From: Verrucomicrobiota bacterium
GTDB lineage: Bacteria > Verrucomicrobiota > Verrucomicrobiia > Chthoniobacterales > UBA10450
Length of the DNA stretch: 12,967 bases
NCBI GenBank assembly: GCA_003219115.1
Contig: QHPN01000116.1
Coordinates: 1 to 12,967 of the forward strand
Direction of reading: 5' to 3'
Below the pieces are notes generated by a model. That model was not told where the DNA came from, did no database searches, and saw only the letters and a list, made by a program, of their open reading frames with translations. Made by a program: the position numbers and the translations under genes. Shown in pieces: positions 1-5,649 of this stretch; position 1 is the first letter of the stretch; each line of letters starts with the position of its first letter.

Positions 1-184
1 CGCTGCGTACCCGTGTAGGCGGGCGCAGATGGTACATAATGGAATAGGCTTCGTTGAATCCCTCCGTCGTGATGACGTGTTCGTAGGCGATGCCTTCGTT
101 CTTAAACGTTGGAGCCGCGCCGTTGCGGTGAAACCAAATGTGATGTTTCCGCGGAATTTGACCGAGTCTTTGATAAAACGGCAT
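1..184 (-). CDS. hmgA: homogentisate 1,2-dioxygenase, N-terminal part (runs off the left edge)
   Basis: Sixty-one codons are visible, beginning MPFYQRLGQIPRKHHIWF and including a YHLRPPTRV stretch. This matches my recollection of the N-terminus of bacterial homogentisate 1,2-dioxygenase, the iron enzyme that opens the ring of homogentisate to maleylacetoacetate in tyrosine breakdown. The ATG at 182-184 is preceded by a strong AGGAGG ribosome binding site (complement of 195-200), about ten bases upstream, which fixes the start. The gene begins 18 bases after the HPPD stop, so the two are very probably co-transcribed and act in sequence: HPPD makes homogentisate and this enzyme consumes it. The C-terminal part with the iron ligands is outside the window, so activity cannot be judged. 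Confidence 0.85.
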   Translation of the reverse strand, partial: MPFYQRLGQIPRKHHIWFHRNGAAPTFKNEGIAYEHVITTEGFNEAYSIMYHLRPPTRVRS

Positions 185-194
185 GTCGAGCTTA

Positions 195-200
195 CCTCCT
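195..200 (-). promoter_or_regulatory. ribosome binding site of hmgA
   Basis: The minus strand reads AGGAGG here, ten bases before the hmgA ATG. It lies wholly in the short gap after the HPPD stop codon (203-205). This is the best Shine-Dalgarno match I noticed in the window. Confidence 0.75.
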
Positions 201-202
201 CT

Positions 203-1336
203 TTACAAATTGCCTCGTCTCTCCTGCTCTTTTTCCAATGCCTCAAACAGGGCTTTGAAATTGCCTTTGCCGAAACTCTTGGCCCCTTTGCGCTGGATGA
301 TTTCGAAGAAGAGCGTCGGCCGATCCTCCACCGGCTTGGTAAATATCTGCAGCAAATACCCCTCGTTGTCGCGATCGACCAAGATGCCAAGTCGCCTTAA
401 CGGCTCCAGGTCTTCATCGATGTGGCCAACGCGACCGGGCAACTCGTCGTAATAGGTTGATGGAATATTCAAGAATTCGACGCCGCGCTTCTGAATCTCG
501 GTTACGGTTTTCACGATGTCCTTGGTTGCGATCGCGACGTGCTGCACACCTTCGCCGTTATAGAACTCGAGATATTCCTCCACCTGCGATTTCTTTTTGC
601 CCTCGGCCGGCTCGTTGATTGGAAATTTTACGAAACCATTTCCATTACTCATGACCTTGCTCATGAGCGCCGAGTATTCGGTCGAGATGTCCTTGTCGTC
701 AAAGGTCAGGATATTTTTGAACCCCATCACGTCCTCGTAAAATTTCACCCACGGATTCATTTGGTTCCAACCGACGTTGCCCACGCAATGATCACAATAA
801 AGCAATCCTGTTTCAGATGGATTGTAATCCGATTCCCACTTCTCGAACCCAGGAATGAAAACACCGCTGTAATCCTCGCGCTCAATGAAAAGATGAACGG
901 TGTCGCCGTAGGTATGAATACCGCTCATGACCAGTTGTCCGTCGCCATCGGTCAAGGTCATTGGTTCGAGAAAACTCTTGCCCCCGCGGCTGGTTGTTTC
1001 TTCCCAGGCCGAGGTCGCATCTTCCACCCTCAAGGCGATGGCTTTAACGCCATCACCGTGTTTCGCGACATGATCTGCGATAGGATTATCGCAGCGCAAC
1101 GGGGTAGTTAGGACAAAGGTGAGTTTGTTCTGGCGAATGGCATAACTGACGCGGTCTCGCGTGCCGGTTTCCGGACCGGAATAGGCGAGACTCTGAAAGC
1201 CAAAGGCAGTTTTGTAAAAATAGGCAGCCTGTTTGGCGTTACCGACGTAAAATTCGATGTAATCAGTGCCTTGCAGCGGGAGAAAATCTTTCTCGGCGGC
1301 AGGCACTTTCTTAGGGGCGGCAATGGTGCTTGGCAT
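203..1336 (-). CDS. hppD: 4-hydroxyphenylpyruvate dioxygenase (HPPD)
   Basis: The 377-residue protein converts 4-hydroxyphenylpyruvate to homogentisate using Fe(II) and oxygen, the second step of tyrosine catabolism. It has the two vicinal-oxygen-chelate halves of the family. The three expected metal ligands are visible: His183 in CDHCVGNV, His266 in GVQHVAIAT and Glu345 in LFFEIIQR. The C-terminal segment around residues 298-315 (ELPGRVGHIDEDL) and the GxGNFKALFEALE end are also typical. Length is normal for a full enzyme. The ATG at 1334-1336 has a GGAAGGA ribosome binding site five bases upstream. hmgA follows after 18 bases. Upstream lies a cyclase gene, 143 bases away. A second, truncated copy of the first 61 codons exists at about 5396-5578, so the 5' end has been duplicated. 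Confidence 0.95.
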   Translation of the reverse strand: MPSTIAAPKKVPAAEKDFLPLQGTDYIEFYVGNAKQAAYFYKTAFGFQSLAYSGPETGTRDRVSYAIRQNKLTFVLTTPLRCDNPIADHVAKHGDGVKAIALRVEDATSAWEETTSRGGKSFLEPMTLTDGDGQLVMSGIHTYGDTVHLFIEREDYSGVFIPGFEKWESDYNPSETGLLYCDHCVGNVGWNQMNPWVKFYEDVMGFKNILTFDDKDISTEYSALMSKVMSNGNGFVKFPINEPAEGKKKSQVEEYLEFYNGEGVQHVAIATKDIVKTVTEIQKRGVEFLNIPSTYYDELPGRVGHIDEDLEPLRRLGILVDRDNEGYLLQIFTKPVEDRPTLFFEIIQRKGAKSFGKGNFKALFEALEKEQERRGNL

Positions 1337-1341
1337 AGGAA

Positions 1342-1388
1342 TCCTTCCGGTTAACTAAAAGTATAAGATCGACAATCGCGTGCCGCAA
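1342..1388 (-). promoter_or_regulatory. candidate sigma-70-type promoter and ribosome binding site of the HPPD-hmgA operon
   Basis: On the minus strand a TTGCGG box (complement of 1383-1388) is separated by 17 bases from TATACT (complement of 1360-1365), which matches the -10 consensus at five of six positions. Transcription would start near 1353, just before GGAAGGA (complement of 1342-1348). The same stretch ahead of the truncated HPPD copy near 5580-5640 keeps the ribosome binding site but has a weaker -10 (CATATT) and no clear -35. This is a pattern match only. Confidence 0.4.
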
Positions 1389-1404
1389 GGATGGGCAGGT
1401 GGAT

Positions 1405-1475
1405 CGGCGTAACTGTAGCAGCAGGCGTGTCGCCTGCGAAACCGGTAAAACTGCAGCCGACACAGCTGCCTTCAC
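1405..1475. repeat. intergenic palindromic repeat cassette with two hairpins
   Basis: Two inverted repeats sit close together between the cyclase stop and the HPPD promoter. The first is GCAGGCG-TGT-CGCCTGC (1421-1437), a perfect 7-base-pair stem. The second is GCAGC-7 bases-GCTGC (1453-1469). The matching gap after the other cyclase (5579-5649) is 71 bases instead of 143 and lacks both hairpins, so a unit of about 75 bases seems to have been gained here or lost there. It resembles dispersed REP-like intergenic elements. It could also slow transcription from the cyclase gene, but it has no T-tract. Confidence 0.5.
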
Positions 1476-1479
1476 AGAT

Positions 1480-3846
1480 TTATTCCGGCGCGGGCGAAGC
1501 GGCGAATTCTTGGAAGCGCGGATCGTTCCGGAGCGCATCGAACATCGGATCGAGCCGGAGCAGCGCAGGAGTGAGCGGGACGCCCGCAGCTAGTGCGCCA
1601 GCGCTCGGTACCGAGAGGAGTTTCTGCAAAGCGGCGATGGCGCGATCGGGTTCCCCCATGCGTGCCGCGACTCGGGCAAGAATCTCGATAGCAAAGGGAC
1701 CAGTCAAAGCGTCCTTCTCGATTGGGACAAGGGCCATGGCGTGTTCAGCTAAAGTCAATGCGGCTTTGTCACGGAGGCCCATATTGGTAAGCGCGAGATC
1801 CTCAATGAGGATATAATTTTCCGGCTGCTCTTTGAGGAAAGACTCCAGTTCACTGCGAGCCCGCTGCCAACTTTCATGCGCGGCGGCATGGTCGCCAGCG
1901 ACTTCTTGCGCCCAACCTAACCAAAAGCGCAGTTCGCCATTGATATAACCCAACGCTGGATCAGGCTTGGCCAATATTTCCTGTAGCCGAGGAATCATTT
2001 TTCCAGGGCGGCGCTCCAGGATCGCTTGGTAAACTTGCATTTCCACCGCGCCGGGATCGTCAGCCGACGGGTGGAGTGGAGCGAGGAGGGCCGCAGCCCG
2101 CGGCAGGTCGCCCTCGGCTTGTGCGATCGCTGCCTTTTCCACAAGAGTATCGAGGTCGCCCGGCGTGATATCGAGCACCTGATCGAGCTTTCGCAGAGCA
2201 TCGGGGAAACGATGAAGAGAGCGATAGGAAAAGGCGTGCTGGATGAGTAGGTTAACATTGCGCGGGTCGAGCCGCTCGGCTTCGTTGAAGTACGACTCGC
2301 TCCGGTCCCAGTGGCCCCGCCTCCGCTCGACATAGGCGAGGAACTCAGGAATCCGGCTGTTATTAGGCAGGAGCTGACGTGCTTGCTCAAAATAATGCTC
2401 CGCGGTGTTGTAATCCTTTAGGCAGGCGTAGTTGTAATAGCCCTTGGCAAGAAGCGCCTCGTCGAGGTCGGGCTGAAGAGTAAGCGCGGTTTCAACTGCC
2501 TGTCGTGCCTCTTCCCGGAGGCTAATCGTTGGTTGGAGACTCTGTGTGCTATAATAGCGAGCATCAACGTATGCCAGTAGCGCCCAACCGCGCGCGAATT
2601 TCGGATCCAACCGCACCGCTTCCTTAAGATATTTCTGGGCGCCGATGGCGTTGGCAGGGGTGTTTGACGTTTTCAGCGAATAAGCCAGACCACGCAGATA
2701 GGCATCGTATGCTTGAGCATTGTCCGTCGGTTTGGCCGCGATAACGTTCCTTTCCCGACCCGAGAGGTGCGCACGCAATTGATCGGCGATAGCTTTGGCA
2801 ACTTCACTCTCGACCGAAAAGATATCGGTTAGTCTTCTGTCGTAGGTATCGGCCCAAAGATGGGAATCATTGGCTGCTTTGATCAGCTGCACGTTCACGC
2901 GGACGGCGTCGCCGCTCTTCTGCACGCTTCCTTCCAGGACGTGGGCAACGCCAAGTTGCCTGGCGATCTCAGACAGGTTTTCCGGTGCGCTTTTGTAATG
3001 TTGAGTTGATGTGCGCGAGATCACCTTCAGATCGGCGATCTTGGACAGACGCGTCAGGATCTCGTCTTGAATCCCTTCCGCGAAATAGGCGTTGTTCTGG
3101 TCGCTGCTCAGATTTTCGAATGGTAGCACCGCGATACTCTTTTCCGGCGCAACGGATGCTAATCGCGCTGGATTCCGCAAGATGATCAGGAATGCGGCAA
3201 GGATCGTGGCCAGAAGAACGAGTGCCATAGCGACGCCGGCCCAACGAATTCGGGTCCGTTGCTTCTTGAGCGCCTGGAATTTTTTTGGCAATTGTGGATT
3301 ACCAAGTTCATCCTCGTAGAGATTGAACACGCTAACACGGACTCCGTGCTTCACTTCGCATTCGCCCAGGTCGTGCAGGCGCGGCTGCCAATGACCGAAG
3401 CTCTCCAAATCTTCCGCGACGTGTCGGGAGAGCAAAATGTGCCCGGCATCGCCGCAATCCATCACCCGTTGCGCGATGTTGATTCCGGCACCCGCAACGT
3501 TCGCTCTACCGTCCACATCCACCACACCGCTAATCGGGCCGCTGTGCACACCCATTCGAACCCGAATCTCCGGGTGCTCCTTTAGCGCTTCGGCAATCTC
3601 AAGCGCACAGCGCGCCGGTTCCTCCGCGCTGTTTCGAAAAACCAGGGCCATGCCATCCCCCGTTGGCAGTCGCACAACCTGCTCGTTAGCCGACTCGCGT
3701 ACCTGCGCCGTCGCGAGCACGATGTCGGTAAGCTGGCGCAACCGCCCCTTCTGCTCCTCGATCAAGAGCTTCGAATAACCGACCAGATCAATGAATAAGA
3801 CATGCCCGATTTCCAGCCGAAGATTTTTCGCAGGTTCAAGCGCCAT
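1480..3846 (-). CDS. membrane-anchored class III adenylate/guanylate cyclase-like protein with TolB-like and TPR domains
   Basis: The protein has 788 residues. Residues 12-175 form a class III cyclase homology domain with both metal aspartates (Asp20 in FIDLVGYS, Asp64 in PTGDG) and the transition-state pair Asn123/Arg127 in INIAQRV. One hydrophobic helix at about 202-223 follows, then a TolB N-terminal/FlgO-like domain (KSIAVLPFENLS, about 236-365), then TPR-like helical repeats to the C-terminus. The architecture implies a cytoplasmic cyclase coupled through the membrane to an outer protein-interaction scaffold, but topology and ligand are inferred. The usual substrate-reading Lys, four residues before Asp64, is Leu60, and the Asp/Thr seven before Asn123 is Asn116. 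Nucleotide preference, and even activity, are therefore uncertain. The ATG at 3844-3846 has a modest AAGGGG upstream. HPPD follows 143 bases downstream. A homologue lies at 5650-7647. Confidence 0.88.
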   Translation of the reverse strand: MALEPAKNLRLEIGHVLFIDLVGYSKLLIEEQKGRLRQLTDIVLATAQVRESANEQVVRLPTGDGMALVFRNSAEEPARCALEIAEALKEHPEIRVRMGVHSGPISGVVDVDGRANVAGAGINIAQRVMDCGDAGHILLSRHVAEDLESFGHWQPRLHDLGECEVKHGVRVSVFNLYEDELGNPQLPKKFQALKKQRTRIRWAGVAMALVLLATILAAFLIILRNPARLASVAPEKSIAVLPFENLSSDQNNAYFAEGIQDEILTRLSKIADLKVISRTSTQHYKSAPENLSEIARQLGVAHVLEGSVQKSGDAVRVNVQLIKAANDSHLWADTYDRRLTDIFSVESEVAKAIADQLRAHLSGRERNVIAAKPTDNAQAYDAYLRGLAYSLKTSNTPANAIGAQKYLKEAVRLDPKFARGWALLAYVDARYYSTQSLQPTISLREEARQAVETALTLQPDLDEALLAKGYYNYACLKDYNTAEHYFEQARQLLPNNSRIPEFLAYVERRRGHWDRSESYFNEAERLDPRNVNLLIQHAFSYRSLHRFPDALRKLDQVLDITPGDLDTLVEKAAIAQAEGDLPRAAALLAPLHPSADDPGAVEMQVYQAILERRPGKMIPRLQEILAKPDPALGYINGELRFWLGWAQEVAGDHAAAHESWQRARSELESFLKEQPENYILIEDLALTNMGLRDKAALTLAEHAMALVPIEKDALTGPFAIEILARVAARMGEPDRAIAALQKLLSVPSAGALAAGVPLTPALLRLDPMFDALRNDPRFQEFAASPAPE

Positions 3847-3892
3847 TGATATTGCGCCCCTTCAGCTCGGCGAAGAAATTGCGCTGGTCCAC
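3836..3892 (-). pseudogene. 18-codon N-terminal relic of a TolB/TPR-type protein
   Basis: Starting at a GTG (3890-3892), the minus strand encodes VDQRNFFAELKGRNINGA and then stops at 3836-3838. The NFFAELKxRN stretch is, from memory, the usual opening of another class of bacterial TolB/FlgO-like TPR proteins, where a transmembrane helix follows. Here it ends almost at once and overlaps the start of the cyclase gene by 11 bases. It looks like the stump of a gene whose body was replaced by the cyclase gene. The segment is very short, so chance similarity cannot be excluded. Confidence 0.4.
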
Positions 3893-3907
3893 GGAATTTG
3901 CGTCGCG

Positions 3908-4165
3908 TTATTTGTTGGGGCTAAACAGCTCCGGGCCGGCAAGAAGTTGTTGAAAACATGGATTCCAGACTGGGTCGCCGGTGGAAATTTTTATTAATCG
4001 ACCCACGGCCTCTGCATTCCGGAACTTATCTCTACTTCGGACGACCTGGTCAACGCGATCGAGCAGCGCTCCCTGCTGGTTAATCAGTCGCTTTGCGTAA
4101 CCTGCAATATCCATGAACAAGACCTTGAGCGATCGCCAGCTGATTTTTTTAACCTCGGCGGACAT
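3908..4165 (-). pseudogene. truncated class III cyclase N-terminus
   Basis: From the ATG at 4163-4165 (a TTG at 4187-4189 is a longer option) the frame encodes 85 residues. About residues 13-64 align with the starts of the two intact cyclases: VLFMDIAGYAKRLI carries the first metal aspartate (Asp19), and ISTGD the second (Asp64). Homology ends immediately after this Asp: the next residue is Pro rather than Gly, and the remaining 21 residues match nothing in the cyclase domain. The Asn/Arg catalytic pair, the TolB-like domain and the TPRs are absent, so it cannot be an active cyclase. It is the third cyclase N-terminus in the window, 61 bases upstream of the intact 788-residue gene. Confidence 0.65.
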
Positions 4166-4481
4166 GCCCACGAAGTCACCTGAAAACAAAGCAAATCAAT
4201 AATTCCGGTTCCGCGGACTGTCGAGACCAACGCGAGGATGGCCGGACCGGACACCTTTTCAGACCGCCCGAAGATCCTGCAACCAAAAGATTACCGGGAA
4301 TGAGCGATGCGGTTTCCAATGAAATTTTTCTTTACGTCCTTAAATAAATCGACGTGGTTTGCACGCGGGTCCTATAGCGACGGAGGAGAGTGTCTTTTGG
4401 TCGGGAAAAACAATACCGATTCACAACTTATCTGCTTGCACAGAAAGCTGGGCGCCCTGTAGTTTGAGGAAAATTAAAGGT
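4166..4481. other. gene-free stretch between the cyclase relic and the VPDSG-type protein gene
   Basis: These 316 bases separate two divergent units and so should contain the promoter of the plus-strand exported protein. I see no convincing sigma-70 or sigma-54 site. The nearest candidate is TTGCAC, 16 bases, TGTAGT, ending just before the ribosome binding site, and it is weak. I find no tRNA, riboswitch or protein-like frame. A plus-strand frame open from a TTG at 4359 is a shadow extension of the downstream gene. Confidence 0.5.
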
Positions 4482-5072
4482 ATGAAAAATCTAACAAAAC
4501 CAATTTTGGCTGTAATCGGCTTTATCAGTTGCGCGCTCTTTTCCCAGCAGGCTCAAGCGATGCCGATGCCTTCCGGCGCCATCACGTTTGGCGGCGCGGT
4601 AACGTATGGCTCAACCGCGGGTGGGCTGAACGCTCTCACGAATGCTGGAGTCGTGCCAAACGGTCTGGCCACGGCCACATTTGTGATGGAGTGGAATAGT
4701 TCCGACGTTGCGGGCTCCACCGGCGATTTCAGTGACATACCCCCAGAGACTTCCGTCAACATGGCAGGGCCATGGGTTTTTAACCCATCGACCCCAACTC
4801 CCGGTCTGTGGAGTGTTGGTGGTTTTACATTTGATCTGCAAAGTTGCACTATTGTTTCCCAGAGTAACAGTTTCCTTCATATAAAAGGAATAGGGACCCT
4901 AAGTGGCGAAGGGTTTGAACCAACAACCGCCATTTGGAATTTCGTATCGACTGATCCGGATAACACCTTTGGCTTTAGGTCCACCACCACAACGGTTCCT
5001 GATGCCGGTACAACCGCCGCGTTGTTAGGCCTTGCCTTGGCGAGCGTGGAAGGGTTGCGCAGGAAATTTTAA
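4482..5072 (+). CDS. exported protein with VPDSG-type C-terminal sorting signal
   Basis: The 196-residue protein has a signal peptide (MKNLTKPILAVIGFISCALF, likely cut after AQA at residue 26). Its middle part is rich in Gly, Thr and Ser with no recognised enzyme motif. The C-terminus is tripartite: VPDAG at 172-176, a hydrophobic stretch at 177-190 and a basic tail (RRK, 193-195). This matches the VPDSG-CTERM variant of PEP-CTERM/exosortase substrates found in Verrucomicrobiota, with Ala in place of the usual Ser. The protein would be exported, processed by an exosortase-like protease and attached to the cell surface or exopolysaccharide. The start at 4482 is chosen because GAGGA (4466-4470) lies 11 bases upstream and the signal peptide begins there. 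A longer frame from 4359 would bury the signal peptide. No exosortase gene is in the window. Confidence 0.82.
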   Translation: MKNLTKPILAVIGFISCALFSQQAQAMPMPSGAITFGGAVTYGSTAGGLNALTNAGVVPNGLATATFVMEWNSSDVAGSTGDFSDIPPETSVNMAGPWVFNPSTPTPGLWSVGGFTFDLQSCTIVSQSNSFLHIKGIGTLSGEGFEPTTAIWNFVSTDPDNTFGFRSTTTTVPDAGTTAALLGLALASVEGLRRKF

Positions 5073-5135
5073 GCTGCTGCATCACTTAGAGCGCCGTCAT
5101 TCTGGGGGTTGTGCGGTCGGCGGCGCCTAGAGTTT

Positions 5136-5192
5136 GGGACGCGACGGCGCACGTCCCTCCATTTTCAGGGGATCGCAAGTTAGCAACTTGCG
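5136..5192. repeat. intergenic palindromic repeats
   Basis: Two inverted repeats lie between the exported-protein gene and the argG fragment. GGGACG (5136-5141) pairs with CGTCCC (5152-5157). CGCAAGTT (5174-5181) pairs perfectly with AACTTGCG (5185-5192) around a 3-base spacer. They look like dispersed REP-type elements and mark the point where argG homology stops. They could also act as a transcription barrier between the converging genes, though no T-run follows. Confidence 0.5.
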
Positions 5193-5194
5193 CC

Positions 5195-5395
5195 ACACTA
5201 ATGCAATTGCCAGACTCGAAATGAAGCTCAACGTATTCTGGTTCATTGGGCGCGTCTTCGGGCGACACGCTCAATTTGTACATGTCGCGCGCTTGTGAGC
5301 CGGTGGCATCAAACCACGGATCTTCCAGCATCCCGCTCTCGAAACTGACGTGGAGAAGGTTGCGGTCCATCGACGTCGAATAAGGCTTCGACACG
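5195..5395 (-). pseudogene. argG: internal/C-terminal fragment of argininosuccinate synthase
   Basis: The minus strand encodes about 66 residues including DRNLLHVSFESGMLEDPW and SPEDAPNEPEYVELHFESG. These are the typical argininosuccinate synthase segments (YSxDRNLLHVSYExGxLEDPW and SPEDAPDEPEYVExxFExG), from the part of the protein after the nucleotide-binding domain. No start codon, ATP-binding domain or true C-terminus is present. Its upstream edge joins directly to the truncated HPPD copy in another frame, and its downstream edge runs into a palindromic repeat. It is a broken fragment of a gene whose intact copy is presumably elsewhere. Junction positions are estimated to within about ten bases. 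Confidence 0.75.
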
Positions 5396-5578
5396 CTCGC
5401 TCGTGCCGGTTTCCGGTCCTGAATAAGCCAGGCTCTGGAATCCAAACGCAGTCTTGTAAAAATGCGCCGCCCGCTTGGCGTTACCGACGTAAAACTCAAT
5501 GTAATCGGTGCCCTGGAGCGGAAGAAAATCTTTCTCGGCGGCGGGCGTTTCCTTTGGGGCGGCAATGGTGGTTGGCAT
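5396..5578 (-). pseudogene. truncated second copy of HPPD (first 61 codons)
   Basis: The frame starting at the ATG at 5576-5578 repeats the first 60 or so residues of the HPPD at 203-1336 with only a handful of substitutions (for example MPTTIAAPKETPAAEKDF against MPSTIAAPKKVPAAEKDF). It keeps the same GGAAGGA ribosome binding site. Similarity stops after ETGT, and the next bases belong to an argG fragment in a different frame. Translation in the HPPD frame continues through that fragment to a stop at 5309-5311, giving an 89-residue product. All metal-binding residues are missing, so it is non-functional as HPPD. Its position behind a cyclase gene, like that of the intact HPPD, points to duplication of a cyclase-HPPD unit. 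Confidence 0.8.
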
Positions 5579-5649
5579 GGGAATCCTTCCATTAATTGAA
5601 TCAAATCAAAATATGAGATCGGGAACGGCGCGCTGCACGGATGTGCCGG

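Noticed and set aside
539..1111. Long plus-strand open frame opposite HPPD
   Set aside because: It is the antisense shadow of a well-supported HPPD gene with all metal ligands; the translated frame has no recognisable domain.
4330..4420. Cyclic di-GMP riboswitch or sigma-54 promoter upstream of the exported protein
   Set aside because: Short stretches looked suggestive, but neither the conserved riboswitch core nor GG/GC boxes with correct spacing could be found.
4359..4481. Upstream extension of the VPDSG-type protein from a TTG at 4359
   Set aside because: It would put 41 polar residues before a clear signal peptide, and the internal ATG has its own ribosome binding site.
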